64,000 nt of DNA from positions 558,001 to 622,000 of the forward strand of contig CAWEKT010000003.1 of NCBI GenBank assembly GCA_963809765.1, in the 5' to 3' direction. Under the pieces are notes generated by a model. That model ran no database searches, had not been told where the DNA came from, and saw nothing but the letters and a program-made list of their open reading frames with translations. The stretch comes from JACVRM01 sp963809765. Its GTDB lineage: Bacteria > Actinomycetota > Thermoleophilia > Gaiellales > Gaiellaceae. This document shows positions 45,635 through 55,797 of the stretch, piece after piece (position 1 is the first letter of the stretch; every line of letters starts with the position of its first letter). The translations under genes and the position numbers were made by a program.

Positions 45635-45718
45635 ATGAAGCTCGTCGCGTCACTCACCTTCATCGCCGCGTCGCTGGCCGCGACGGCCACTCTCCTGAGC
45701 AGCAGCGTCGTCGGCTGA
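45635..45718 (+). CDS. Possible 27-aa hydrophobic peptide
   Basis: ATG start, one hydrophobic stretch (LTFIAASLAATATLLSSS), ends VVG. It sits alone between two divergent cell-envelope genes. No ribosome site is obvious. Could be chance. Confidence 0.25.
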   Translation: MKLVASLTFIAASLAATATLLSSSVVG

Positions 45719-45754
45719 GGCCTCCGCCAACGCCGGTCGTCGAGTGACGACGCG

Positions 45755-46576
45755 CTAGGCGTGGATGACGACGGGCGCGCCGAGCGGCACTCGCCGCATC
45801 AGCCGGCGCAGGTCGTCCTCGGCCGCATGCAGGCAGCCGGCGGACACGGGCGAGCCGATCGGTGAGCCCGCCGGCGCGCCATGGATCGCGAGCCGGTCGC
45901 CGCCCTGCCACCCGGCCGGAAGGTTCGGCTGCCGTCCCGACAGGGCGAGGATGCAGCAGCCATAGGTGGCGCTGAAGCGTGACCCTGCGAGCTTGTCGGT
46001 GACCGCGAAGCGGCCGGTCGGCGTGGGCGAGCCGGCGGCGCCGACCGAGACGCGCGCGCTGCGGACGACGCGGCCGCCGTCGATCAGCGCAAGCCGCCGG
46101 GCCGACAGATCAACCTCGATGCGAACGCGCGTCGGACGCACCGCCACGCCTGCCTGGCTCCGTTCGATCCAGCCGAGGCGGCCGTTGCCGAGCTCCGGGA
46201 GCGTCACGCCGAGCCAGGCGCCGCGCTGCCGGACGACACCGAGCGCCCTCGGCGACCCGAACTCCGTCTGGCTGCCGATCGTCGTCGCGATCGGGCCGCC
46301 GGGAGTCGTGCGGACGGCGACCTCGGTGCCGCTCCGGACTGCGGCGACGATGTCCGGCTCCGGTGCGGGCGACACGACGGGCGCGGGGCTGCTGCCGACG
46401 CGGCGCTCGAGGGGCGGCACCACCCAGGGCGAGCTGGCTGCCGCCGGGGCCGTCGAGCCAGTCGGACGATCGACGGCAACCGACGGCTCCGCCGCTTCAC
46501 GCGACTGAAAGACGAGCGACGCCGCCAGACCCGCGAGGGCGAAGGGAAGGGCGACGAGCGGCCACAGCCGAGCCAC
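45755..46576 (-). CDS. L,D-transpeptidase (YkuD domain)
   Basis: 273 aa. N-terminal membrane anchor (LVALPFALAGLAASLVF), a Pro/Ala-rich linker, an SH3-like module (EVAVRTTPGGPIATTIG) and a YkuD domain with H232 (AIHGAPAGSP) and the catalytic Cys in SAGCLH (C248). It forms 3-3 peptidoglycan cross-links or attaches proteins. The usual SHGC is SAGC here. Two extra cysteines (GCC at 206-208) are unusual. Confidence 0.85.
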   Translation of the reverse strand: MARLWPLVALPFALAGLAASLVFQSREAAEPSVAVDRPTGSTAPAAASSPWVVPPLERRVGSSPAPVVSPAPEPDIVAAVRSGTEVAVRTTPGGPIATTIGSQTEFGSPRALGVVRQRGAWLGVTLPELGNGRLGWIERSQAGVAVRPTRVRIEVDLSARRLALIDGGRVVRSARVSVGAAGSPTPTGRFAVTDKLAGSRFSATYGCCILALSGRQPNLPAGWQGGDRLAIHGAPAGSPIGSPVSAGCLHAAEDDLRRLMRRVPLGAPVVIHA

Positions 46577-46698
46577 ACCGGTGGCATCGGCGCGGCTCGG
46601 TCAGCGGCCATGCCTCCAAAGGGGGATGGACAGAGACCGAACCGACCCAGGCTGCCACGCGAACCAGCCCCGTCAGTTCCCAGACGAGAGGAGCAAGG

Positions 46699-48156
46699 AT
46701 GAGGAGGAAGGTCATGCTGGGCGCGCTCGCCGTGACAGGCGGCCTGCTCGCGCTCGTGGCCGGGCTCGTACGTGGGCCCGCCCCCGACGCGGCGCAGGCG
46801 GCCAGTCACCGCGAGGCGCCGCTGATCTCGCTCGACCCCAGTGCCGACATCACGGACTTCTTCGCCTTCCGCAGCTACGAGAGCGGCAAGGCTGATCGGG
46901 TCGCACTGATCATGAACGTGATTCCGGCGCAGGAGCCGAGCTCGGGGCCGAACTACTACAACTTCGACCCCACGGTCGTCTACTCGATCAACGTCGACAA
47001 CGACATGGACGGCAAGGAAGACATCGTCTTCAACGTCCGCTTCCAGAACGAGATCAGAGGCGTCGTCGATGCACTCGACCTGCCGCTGTCGTATGTAGCG
47101 GTTCCGCCGATCACCAGCCTCGACGGCGCAGGCTCGGAAGGCCTCGGCCTACGGCAGAAGTACACGGTCGAGATGCAGGAGAACGTGCGCGGGCGCGGCT
47201 TCGGCTCGTTCCCGCGGCGCTCGATCGTGGCGTCGAACCGGATCGCGGTGCCGTCGAACGTCGGGCCGCGGACGATGCCGAACTACGGCTCGCTCCGCCA
47301 GCAGGGCATCTACAACGTCGGCGGCATCCGGATGTTCGCCGGCCAGGCGGAGGACCCGTTCTACATCGACCTCGGCGGTGCGTTCGACACGCTGAACTTC
47401 CGTCGGCCGGTGCCTGCCCTGTCGCCACTGGAGGACGCCTCCGACACGACCAACCCGTTCGGGGTGGACATGCTCGGCGGCTTCAACGTGAACACGATCG
47501 CGCTCGAGGTGCCGATCAGCATGCTGACGGCCGACGGCAAGGGGCCGGAGGCAACCTCGACGCCGAAGCTCGGCTTCTACGCGGCGACGAGCCGCTCGAA
47601 CGTCGAGATTCGCGCACAGGAGTTCAGCGGACAGAAGAAGGTCCAGGTGCAGCGGCTCGCCAACCCGCTGATCAACGAGCTGATCATCGGCACCGAGGAC
47701 AAGGACGAGTGGAACAGGACCGACCCGACTGACGAGGGTCAGTTCCTGGACTACTACCTCAACCCGCGCTTCGCGGCGGCGCTCGAGCTGGTCTTCGGAG
47801 CACCCGCGGCGAAGATGGGCAGGACCGACCTGGTCGACCTGTTGCTCCGCTACGGGCCCGGCGACAGGCCGGCCGAGCTCCTGCGGCTCGACGTCTCGGT
47901 GGCTCCGAAGCCGCTGGCGCAGCAGAAGCGGCTGACGGTCCTGGCGGGCGACAACGCCGGCTGGCCGAACGGCCGGCGCCCGAAGGACGACGTCACCGAC
48001 ATCGCCACGCGGGTCGTCGGCGGCCCTGTCTACACGGCGATCAACGCCGGGGACGGCGTGAACTCGAACGACGCTCCGTATCCGACGACGTTCCCGTTCG
48101 TGGCGCTCCCCAACGACGGACGGAACCTCGACCCCAACGGACACCCAACCCCGTAG
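46699..48156 (+). CDS. Secreted DUF4331 protein
   Basis: 485 aa. Signal peptide at 1-35 (VMLGALAVTGGLLALVAGLV...AAQAA), then SHREAPLISLDPSADITDFF, the hallmark of DUF4331. A GAGAGGAGC ribosome site precedes the ATG. No cysteines. The family has no known function. It heads a co-directional cluster with a TPR protein and two Ni/Co transporters (3-4-bp spacing or overlap), an arrangement that suggests metal handling. Confidence 0.88.
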   Translation: MRRKVMLGALAVTGGLLALVAGLVRGPAPDAAQAASHREAPLISLDPSADITDFFAFRSYESGKADRVALIMNVIPAQEPSSGPNYYNFDPTVVYSINVDNDMDGKEDIVFNVRFQNEIRGVVDALDLPLSYVAVPPITSLDGAGSEGLGLRQKYTVEMQENVRGRGFGSFPRRSIVASNRIAVPSNVGPRTMPNYGSLRQQGIYNVGGIRMFAGQAEDPFYIDLGGAFDTLNFRRPVPALSPLEDASDTTNPFGVDMLGGFNVNTIALEVPISMLTADGKGPEATSTPKLGFYAATSRSNVEIRAQEFSGQKKVQVQRLANPLINELIIGTEDKDEWNRTDPTDEGQFLDYYLNPRFAAALELVFGAPAAKMGRTDLVDLLLRYGPGDRPAELLRLDVSVAPKPLAQQKRLTVLAGDNAGWPNGRRPKDDVTDIATRVVGGPVYTAINAGDGVNSNDAPYPTTFPFVALPNDGRNLDPNGHPTP

Positions 48157-48160
48157 GGGA

Positions 48161-49436
48161 GTGACGAGGAGAGTCGTCATCGCAGTGACGGCGGCGGCCC
48201 TGGCCGCCGCCGTCCTGCTGCTCGGCGGCGTCCTCCGCGGGCGAGGACGCCGCCGGCACGCGTGCGGACGTCGCCCGCCCCGGCAGCCAGGGCGAGATCG
48301 CCAGGCTGCAGGCGCTGCTGCGAGGACGCCCGAACGATCCGGCGCACCTGACCGAGCTCGGGCGGGCGTACGAGCTACGCGCGCGCGAGACGGCGGATGC
48401 CGCGTTCCTCCCGCGCGCGCGTCAGGCGTACACGCAGGCCCTTGCGATCGACCCGCGCCGGGCGGACGCCGTGCTCGGGCTCGGCTCGCTCGCACTCTCC
48501 AACCACGACTTCCGCCGGGCGCTTGCGCTCGGCCGCAAGGCGCTGAGCCTCGACCCCGGCGCCGACCTGGCGCTGGCAGTGACCGGCGACGCGCTGCTCG
48601 AGCTCGGCCGCCACGAGGCAGCGTTCGACGCCTTCGAGCACCTCGCCGCACGGTCGCCCGGGCCGGCCGCCTACGCGCGCGTCGCGTACGGGCGAGAGCT
48701 CGTCGGCGACCGGGCAGGGGCGATCGAAGCGATGCGGCTCGCCGCCGACTCGGCGGGCAGCCGCCCCGAGCCCGCCGCCTGGGCGCGCGTGCAGCTCGGG
48801 CATCTCTGGTTCGGCGGTGGCCGACCGGACGCCGCCGCCGAGGAGTACCGGCAAGCGTTGAACGCGCTCCCCGGCTACCCGCACGCACTCGCCGGGCTGG
48901 CGCGCGTCGAGGCGGCCGAGGGACGCTTCGTGCGTGCCCGGGCACTCGCCGCCCGGGCCGTCGAGGCCGTGCCGCTGCCTCACTTCGTCGCGACGCTCGC
49001 CGACATCCTGGCCGCGTCCGGCCGCCAGGCCGAGGCCCGCGAGCAGTGGGCGGTCTTCGGGGCGCTCGACCGCCTGGCGCGTGCGCGCGGCGCCGGCAAC
49101 GACCTCGAGCTCGTGCTGCCGCTCGTCGACCGCGGCGGACGCCCGGCAGAGGCGCTCGCCCGCGCCCGCGCCGCCCACGCGCGCCAGCCGTCCCTCGACG
49201 GCGACGACCTGCTCTCCTGGGCGCTCGTGCGCAGCGGCCGCTGCGAGGAGGGGCTGCGCTGGTCGCAGCGCGCCCTCCGGCTCGGCACCCGCGACGCGCT
49301 CAAGTTCTTCCACCGCGGCATGGCCCTGCGCTGCCTCGGTCGCTCCGCCGAAGCGGCGAGCTGGTTCCGCCGCGCGCTCCGGCTCAACCCCCACTTCTCG
49401 CTCCGCTGGACCCCGCTCGCACGGAGGCTCGCATGA
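48161..49436 (+). CDS. TPR-repeat protein, frameshifted near the N-terminus
   Basis: About 424 aa after removing one base near 48240 (1276 nt, 1 mod 3). N-terminal membrane anchor (VVIAVTAAALAAAVLLLGGVL), then ten or so helical TPR-like units (for example ADAVLGLGSLALSNHDFRRA, PYPHALAG-type turns, FFHRGMALRCLGRSAEAASW). The repeats face the outside. TPRs mediate protein contacts; partner unknown, possibly DUF4331. The ATG of the next gene overlaps its stop. Confidence 0.78.
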
Positions 49437-50944
49437 CACGCATGCTCGTTCTGGCCGCAGCGCTGGCGGCCCTTGCCGCCCCGGCCGGGGCGCTCGCTCA
49501 CCCGCTCGGCAACTTCAGCACCAACCAGGCGACCCGGGTGGAGGCAGCCGGTGACCGGCTCTACGTCGTCCACGTACTCGACCTGGCCGAGGTGCCGACC
49601 TTTGCCGAGCGCGGACAGGTGAGACGGCTCGGCGCAGACGCCTACGGCCGCGGCCTCGCCGAGTCGGTCCGCCGGGACCTGGCCGTCACGGTCGCAGGTA
49701 AGCGCGAGGCGCTGAGCTACGTCCGTCACCGACTCGCCTTCCCCGCCGGCGCCGGCGGTCTGCGCACCACGCGGCTCGAGGTCGTCCTCGCGACCCGGGC
49801 GCTCGGCCCACTCAGCGCCGACGTCGTCGTACGCAACGGGCTGTTCCCCGGGCGCCGAGGCTGGCGAGAGCTCACGGCGAACGCCCGTGCAGGCGCCCGC
49901 GTCGACTCGGCCGACGTCCCCGCCACCAGCGCGAGCCGCGAGCTGCGCGCCTACCCGCGCGACCTGCTCAGCGAGCCGCTCGAGCTCCGCTCCGCGCACC
50001 TCACCGTGACGCTCGGTGGAAGCGCCGCCGCGCAACCGTCACTCCGGCCGGGATCCGCGGCAGCTCCTGCCTACGCGGGCTCGCAGGCCGAATCCGGCTT
50101 CGCCGCTCTGGTGAACGAGGACGACCTGAGCATCGGCGTCCTGCTGGTCGCGCTCGGGCTCGCGCTCTTCTGGGGCGCGGCGCATGCCCTGACGCCGGGT
50201 CATGGCAAGGCGATCGTCGCTGCGTACATGGTCGGCGCGCGGGCGCGCCCGCGTGACGCGCTCGTCCTCGGGCTGACGGTCACCGTGACCCACACGATCG
50301 GCGTGTTCGCACTCGGACTCGTCACGCTCGCGCTCTCCGAGTTCATCGTCCCCGAGGACCTCTACCCCTGGCTGAACCTGGTCTCGGCGCTCCTGGTCGT
50401 CGGCGTCGGTGTGGCGGTGCTGCGAGCGCGGGTCCGCAGCGCCCGGCGCGCCCAGCACGGGCACGCGCACCATCCACACGACCACGGCCATGCCCACGAC
50501 CACCACGGGCACCATCACCACCACGGGCACGGCCACGGAGCTGCTCACGCCCACGATCACCACCACCACGGCGCCGCCCACCACGACCACGGCGACCACG
50601 ACCACGGCCATACGCACGTCCCCGAGCCGGGCAGCGGCCTGCGTGGCCTGGTGGCCGTCGGGATCTCGGGCGGGATCATCCCCTGCCCGACCGCGCTCGT
50701 CGTCCTACTGGCGGCGATCTCGCTCCAGCGGGTCGGCTTCGGCCTCGCGCTGATCGTGGCGTTCAGCATTGGCCTTGCGGCCGTGATCACCGCCATCGCG
50801 CTGCTCGCGGTGACGGCGCAGCGCACCTTCAGCCGCATGAGCTTCGAGGGCCGCCTCGTCCGAGCGCTGCCGGCGCTCAGCGCAGCGGTCGTGCTGCTCC
50901 TCGGCGCGGCGATGACGCTCCGGGCGCTCCCGGCAGTGCTGTGA
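49433..50944 (+). CDS. NicO-family nickel/cobalt exporter with extracytoplasmic N-domain
   Basis: 503 aa. Signal peptide at 1-22, then an extracytoplasmic domain of about 200 residues (HPLGNFSTNQATRVEAAGDR), then six helices with the NicO/RcnA signature GAAHALTPGHGKAIVAAYM. A loop at about 345-395 contains over 20 histidines (HAHHPHDHGHAHDH...), a metal buffer or sensor. GISGGIIPCPTALVVLL follows. Probably exports Ni/Co. The N-domain is an addition to the standard transporter. It overlaps the TPR gene by 4 bp. Confidence 0.88.
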   Translation: MTRMLVLAAALAALAAPAGALAHPLGNFSTNQATRVEAAGDRLYVVHVLDLAEVPTFAERGQVRRLGADAYGRGLAESVRRDLAVTVAGKREALSYVRHRLAFPAGAGGLRTTRLEVVLATRALGPLSADVVVRNGLFPGRRGWRELTANARAGARVDSADVPATSASRELRAYPRDLLSEPLELRSAHLTVTLGGSAAAQPSLRPGSAAAPAYAGSQAESGFAALVNEDDLSIGVLLVALGLALFWGAAHALTPGHGKAIVAAYMVGARARPRDALVLGLTVTVTHTIGVFALGLVTLALSEFIVPEDLYPWLNLVSALLVVGVGVAVLRARVRSARRAQHGHAHHPHDHGHAHDHHGHHHHHGHGHGAAHAHDHHHHGAAHHDHGDHDHGHTHVPEPGSGLRGLVAVGISGGIIPCPTALVVLLAAISLQRVGFGLALIVAFSIGLAAVITAIALLAVTAQRTFSRMSFEGRLVRALPALSAAVVLLLGAAMTLRALPAVL

Positions 50945-51017
50945 CAGACGGCGAACCGCTCGCCCGGCCGGCGCGAATCAGAGGCGTTCTGGGTGACGAG
51001 ACAGGAGGTTGCTAGCG

Positions 51018-51764
51018 ATGTTCGGGCTCGACGAGATGGTTGCGGGGATGTCGGACGGGACGACGATGCTCCTGGTGGTCGTGGTCGCTGCGCTGCTCGG
51101 CCTGCGCCATGCGACCGACCCGGATCACGTGGCAGCGGTCACCACGCTCATGGCCGGCTCAGGCGACGGCAGCGCCCGACGCGGTCGCTCGCTCGGTCTC
51201 GCCTGGGGCAGCGGCCACGCCGTGACGCTCTTCCTCTTCGGGCTGCCGATCGTCCTCTGGGGCCGGTTCCTGCCCGAACGCGCGCAGCAGCTGGCCGAGC
51301 TGACGGTCGGCCTGCTGATCGTCGTCCTGGCTGTCTGGTTGCTCGTGCGCTGGCGCAGGGGCGACTTCCACGTCCACCCGCACGACCACGACGGCGTCGA
51401 GCACGTCCACGTGCACGCGCACGCGGCAACCCCCGCCCACGCCCATGGGCATCCGCGCGGCCGCAGCAACCGCCAGGCCTTCGGGATCGGCCTGCTGCAC
51501 GGTGTGGGCGGCAGCGCCGGCGTCGGCATCCTCATCGTCGCCGCAGTCGAGTCGGAGACGCTCGCAGTCGTCTCGCTCGCGATTCTCGCCGCGTTCACCG
51601 CGCTCTCGATGATGCTGCTCACGACGGGCTTTGGGCTGACGCTGGCGCGGGTCTCGTCCGAGCGCACCTGGAACCGGCTCGCGCCGGCACTCGGCATCCT
51701 CAGCCTCGCCTTCGGCGTCTGGTACTCGGCCGGCGCGCTCGGCTGGGCGCCGTACGTGTTCTAG
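51018..51764 (+). CDS. NicT/HoxN-family nickel-cobalt transporter
   Basis: 248 aa, about seven helices. It contains the diagnostic RHATDPDHVAAVTTL motif (HAxDxDH) of NiCoT permeases, GHAVTLFLFG, and a His-rich cytosolic loop (FHVHPHDHDGVEHVHVHAHA). NiCoT proteins import Ni or Co. ATG 51018 follows AGGAGG by 9 nt. It follows the exporter with its own start, so import and export genes are side by side. Shorter than the usual 300+ aa. Confidence 0.88.
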   Translation: MFGLDEMVAGMSDGTTMLLVVVVAALLGLRHATDPDHVAAVTTLMAGSGDGSARRGRSLGLAWGSGHAVTLFLFGLPIVLWGRFLPERAQQLAELTVGLLIVVLAVWLLVRWRRGDFHVHPHDHDGVEHVHVHAHAATPAHAHGHPRGRSNRQAFGIGLLHGVGGSAGVGILIVAAVESETLAVVSLAILAAFTALSMMLLTTGFGLTLARVSSERTWNRLAPALGILSLAFGVWYSAGALGWAPYVF

Positions 51765-51767
51765 AAA

Positions 51768-51800
51768 GACAGAAGGCGGCCTGTGGGCCGCCTCTCTGTC
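51768..51800 (+). terminator. Terminator hairpin after the nickel cluster
   Basis: gacaga-aggcggcc and ggccgcct-c-tctgtc pair over 14 bp with one bulge and a tgtg loop, just after the NicT stop. The rest of the gap to 51946 shows only a promoter hexamer. Confidence 0.7.
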
Positions 51801-51932
51801 AGTTGACCCCGTCTGCTGTCCGGAGCGCGTGTGGCTGCGGCCCCCAACGCGTCCGGTGGGCCACCATTTGTGTCGGCCCGACCCCCCGCCCGGCTGATCC
51901 CTCGTCGGGGGGAGCAGCGGGATTCCGTCCCG

Positions 51933-51938
51933 TAGACT
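51933..51938 (+). promoter_or_regulatory. -10 element, leaderless type
   Basis: TAGACT lies 8 nt before the GTG at 51947. Confidence 0.45.
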
Positions 51939-51946
51939 CTTGCTTC

Positions 51947-52204
51947 GTGGTCGAGATCGTCTTCCTGATGCTCGTCATGAAGCTTCCGATCGTGTATCTG
52001 GTCGCCGTCGTCTGGTACGCGGTCCGGGCCGAGCCTCGCCCGCTCGAGCCCGCAGCGGTGACCACGCGCCTGCGGCCCTCGCCACCTGGGCGGCCCTGGA
52101 CACGCCGCCGTGCACCCGACCGTGGCGGCGGGCGCCGCGGCCGGCCGGTGCGCCGCCCGCCCGCCCCGAACGTCGCCCGCGCGCGGGGTGAGCGCCGCCC
52201 GTGA
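51947..52204 (+). CDS. Small membrane protein with Arg-rich tail
   Basis: 85 aa. One membrane helix (VFLMLVMKLPIVYLVAVVWYAV) followed by a strongly basic, Pro/Arg-rich tail (RRRAPDRGGGRRGRPVRRPP). GTG start and leaderless promoter. It overlaps the next gene start (GTGA). The low-complexity tail makes it hard to exclude a partly random frame. Confidence 0.55.
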   Translation: MVEIVFLMLVMKLPIVYLVAVVWYAVRAEPRPLEPAAVTTRLRPSPPGRPWTRRRAPDRGGGRRGRPVRRPPAPNVARARGERRP

Positions 52205-52473
52205 GCGAGCTGAGCCAGCCGGCGGGCAGGGATCGCGGCAGCGCCGCGGAGGCCGTCGCCGGTCTCATCGCCACCGTCGCGCTGACCGTCGGCCTGATCT
52301 CGATCGTCTACAAGCCCGTCCGCCTCGCCCCGTTCGCGCTGGTCGTGGCGCTCATCGCCGCCGCCATGGGCGGGCGGCACCACCGCCTCGCTGCGTGGGC
52401 GGTGGGTGTGGTCTCGGCCTCGTGGGTGCTCGGGATGATCTACGCGATCGTCGCCGACAAGCCGCTCTGGTAG
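52201..52473 (+). CDS. Small three-helix membrane protein
   Basis: 90 aa, three helices (VAGLIATVALTVGLISIVY, APFALVVALIAAAMG, LAAWAVGVVSASWVLGMIYA). Widespread type in actinobacteria; function unknown. Translationally coupled to the preceding 85-aa ORF. sucA begins 40 bp downstream. Confidence 0.65.
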   Translation: MSELSQPAGRDRGSAAEAVAGLIATVALTVGLISIVYKPVRLAPFALVVALIAAAMGGRHHRLAAWAVGVVSASWVLGMIYAIVADKPLW

Positions 52474-52513
52474 CCCGAGTCCGCCTGGTCCACCCCGCTG
52501 CTACAAAGAGCGG

Positions 52514-55331
52514 GTGAGCATGCGCGACGTCGACGCGCTGAACGCCGGGTACGCGGGGCAGATGCTCGAGCAATACCTCGAGAACCCCGGCGCAGTGCCG
52601 CCCGAATGGCGTGCCCTCTTCGAGGGCGGGAACGGCGCGGCCCTTGTCGAGGCCCTCCCCGGCCTCGGGCGCCTGCTGGAGCGGGCAAACGGTGGGAACG
52701 GGCAGCGTCGCGCCCGTGGAAGCGACCCAGCCCGCCGCAGCTGCGCCGGCGGTGGACGAGGAGCTGCTCGCCGCCGTGGCGGCAGCTGCCTCGCTCGTCC
52801 GTGCCACGCGAACGCACGGCCACCGGGCGGCGAGGCTCGACCCACTGGGATCCGAGCCGCCGGGTGACCCCGCGCTCGACCCGCAGCGGCTCGGGCTGAC
52901 GCCCGAGCTGCAGCGCCGCATTCCGGGTTGGCTGCTGCGCGTCCACGTCGAGGGCGACACGCTCGCCGACGTCTTCGAGCGGCTCCAGGAGACCTACTGC
53001 GGAACGATCGCCTACGAGATCGAGCACATCGACGACCACGAGCAGCGCACCTGGCTGCGCGAGGCGATCGAGTCGGGCCGGTACCGGGGGCCGCTCTCAG
53101 CGGAGGAGCAGCGCCGCCTGCTGGAGCGACTCACAGAGGTGGAGGGGTTCGAGGCCTACCTGCGCCTTCGGTTCCTCGGCCAGAAGCAATTCTCGATCGA
53201 AGGCCTCGACATGCTGGTGCCGATGCTCGACGAGGCGATCGAGATCGCGGCAGCGGACGGTGCGAAACAGGTCGTGCTCGGGATGGCGCACCGCGGGCGG
53301 CTCAACGTGCTCGCGCACGTGGTCGGCCGGCCGTACGACTCGATCCTGCGCGAGTTCGAAGGCGAGCGCACCATCGACGCCGTCACCGCCTACCCGGAGG
53401 GCGGCACCGGGGACGTGAAGTACCACCTGGGCATGCGGACGTCACGCCGCACGGCGGCCGGCGAGATCGGCGTCACGCTGATGGCGAACCCGAGCCACCT
53501 CGAGTACGTCGACCCGGTCGCGGCCGGACGCACGCGCGCGGAGCAGACCGACCGGACGCAGCGCATCGCAGCTCACGATCCGGATCGGGCGCTCTGCATC
53601 CTCATCCACGGCGACGCGGCGTTCCCGGGCGAGGGCATCGTGGCCGAGACGCTCAACCTCGCCGATCTGTCCGGCTACTCGATCGGCGGCACCCTGCACG
53701 TGATCGCGAACAACCAGGTCGGGTTCACCACCGACCCCGAGGAGGGCCGCTCGACCTACTACTCGAGCGACCTGGCAAAGGGTTTCGACATCCCGATCTT
53801 CCACGTCAACGCCGACGATCCGGCGGCGGCGCTCACGACGATTCGCCTCGCCCTGGCCTATCGCGACCGCTTCCATCGCGACGTTGTCGTCGACCTCGTG
53901 GGCTACCGCCGCTACGGGCACAACGAGCAGGACGAGCCGGCGTACACCCAGCCGCTCATGGCCGAGCGCATCGCAAACCACGAGCCGGTGCTCGCGCAGT
54001 TCGCACGCGGCCTCGTCGAGCAGGGGGCCGTCGCGCCGGCGGAGCTCGAGAACATCGCCGCCGCCGTGCAGCAGCGGCTCAAGGACGCGCACGACCAGCT
54101 GAGGGCGACCTTCGGGAAGGCGATCCCGGCCAAGTCGCGCGACGAGATCATCCCCCACGCCGAGCAGGACAACGTCCGCACTGCCGTTCCGGCCGACACG
54201 CTCCGCGCTCTGAACCAGGAGCTGATCAGCGTCCCGGACGACTTCACCGTCCACCCAAAGCTCGCCCGCCAGCTCGAACGGCGGCTGAGCGCGGTCGACG
54301 ACGGCTCGATCGAGTGGGGTCACGCGGAGGGGCTCGCGTTCGGAAGCCTGCTCACCGAGGGCGTGCCGATCCGGCTCACCGGCCAGGACACCGAGCGCGG
54401 CACCTTCTCCCAGCGCCACCTCGTCCTCCACGACGCCGGCACGGGGCGCACGTACGCGCCGATCCAGCACCTGCCGGAGGCGCGCGCATCCTTCGAGGTC
54501 GAGAACTCGCCGCTCTCCGAGGCCGCTGCCCTCGGCTTCGAGTACGGCTACACCACGACCGCGTCGGAGGCGCTCGCGCTCTGGGAGGCGCAATACGGCG
54601 ACTTCGTGAACGTCGCCCAGGTCATCATCGACCAGTTCATCGTCGCCGGCCTTTCGAAGTGGCGGCAGACGTCGAACCTCACGCTGCTGCTCCCGCACGG
54701 GTACGAGGGCTCCGGGCCGGAGCACTCGAGCGCCCGCCTGGAGCGCTTCCTTCAGCTCGCCGCCCAGGAGAACATCACCGTTGCGAACCCGACGACCGCG
54801 GCGCAGTACTTCCATCTGCTCCGCCGCCAGGCGCTGGCTCGGACGGGCCGCCCGCTCGTCGTAATGACACCGAAGGCGCTGCTTCGGCTGCGGCAGGCGA
54901 CAGCATCGCTCGACGAGCTCGCGGAGGGTCGCTTCCGCCACCTGCTCGACGATGCGGGCGCCGACCGCGAACGGGTCACGCGCCTCGTGCTCTGCTCCGG
55001 GAAGCTCTACTACGACATCGTCGGCCACGAGCTGCGCGAGCAGGCCACCGACGTCGCCGTCGCACGCCTCGAGCAGCTGTACCCCTTCCCGGCCGAGCAG
55101 AGTCGCGAGCTCTTCAACTCGTACGGACGGCTCCAAGAGGTCGTCTGGGCGCAGGAGGAGCCCCAGAACATGGGCGCCTTCCGCGCGATCCGCCACCGGC
55201 TCGAAGAAGCCCTGCCGTCAGGCGTCCGGCTCCGCTACGCAGGCCGTCCCTGGCGGGCGAGCCCGAGCGAGGGCTACCCCACCGCCCACCTGCGCGAGCA
55301 GGACCGCATCGTCCGCGAAGCGCTCGGGTAA
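52514..55331 (+). CDS. sucA: 2-oxoglutarate dehydrogenase E1 (SucA), frameshifted near the N-terminus
   Basis: About 938 aa after removing one base near 52700 (2818 nt, 1 mod 3). N-terminal E2-binding helix (YAGQMLEQYLENPGAVPPEW), thiamine-diphosphate domain (GMAHRGRLNVLAHVVGRPY, GDAAFPGEGIVAETLNL, NNQVGFTTDPEEGRS) and the C-terminal transketolase-like half (LTGQDTERGTFSQRH, LPHGYEGSGPEHSSARLERF, VVMTPKALLR). It decarboxylates 2-oxoglutarate in the TCA cycle. No E2/E3 genes are nearby, and a ferredoxin-type alternative (korAB) lies 3 kb downstream. Confidence 0.95.
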
Positions 55332-55367
55332 CCCTTCCGGCTCGACCGAGTCGCTTTCTGAAGAAAC

Positions 55368-55452
55368 AAGTCAGACGCGTCTCTGTCGCGTCGTGGCTCC
55401 GGCCGGCAAGCCGGCCTGCGCCGGTACCGCAGCACGACTGGTCGTCGCCGCT
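55368..55452. repeat. Dispersed repeat B, copy 2
   Basis: Aligns with 25756-25840: aagtcagacgcg, gtggctccg, a short hairpin (gccggcaagccggc), cgccggtac, then actgg. It lies 37 bp after the sucA stop. Confidence 0.55.
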
Positions 55453-55505
55453 TGTCCCGGCTAGAGGGCTTTTGGGTTGCCGAGCTCTCGGCCAGGCTCG
55501 TCAGC

Positions 55506-55709
55506 TCACGAGCGCGGGCGGCGGCGCTCGACGAACGCACGCTCCGCGGTCTCGCGTGCCTTCCGTGCCGCCCTGGGCCCGTGCTTCGAGACCTCCTGCA
55601 GGAGCCGGCGGCGCATGGGCTGAGGCAGTCGCCGGTACACCTCCCAGGCGGTGAGAGCGATCCAGAGCGGGCCGACGCGGCGCGCCGGAAAGAGCGGAAG
55701 GCGAGGCAT
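55506..55709 (-). CDS. Small basic protein
   Basis: 67 aa. A hydrophobic start (MPRLPLFPARRVGPLWIALT) and a strongly basic C-terminus (RRLLQEVSKHGPRAARKARE, RAFVERRRPRS). Divergent from the next gene with a 90-bp gap. No family recognised. Confidence 0.5.
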   Translation of the reverse strand: MPRLPLFPARRVGPLWIALTAWEVYRRLPQPMRRRLLQEVSKHGPRAARKARETAERAFVERRRPRS

Positions 55710-55748
55710 CGTCGGTCTGCATGGTCGCACACCAGCCACCGAGGTGGT

Positions 55749-55754
55749 TACAAT
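55749..55754 (+). promoter_or_regulatory. -10 element of the 98-aa gene
   Basis: TACAAT lies 43 nt before the ATG at 55798, followed by gggagggggg; this is an ordinary leadered promoter, in contrast to the leaderless ones in the window. Confidence 0.45.
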
Positions 55755-55797
55755 CCCGCGCCGAGCCTTCGGGAGGGGGGACTCGACCAAAATCACC

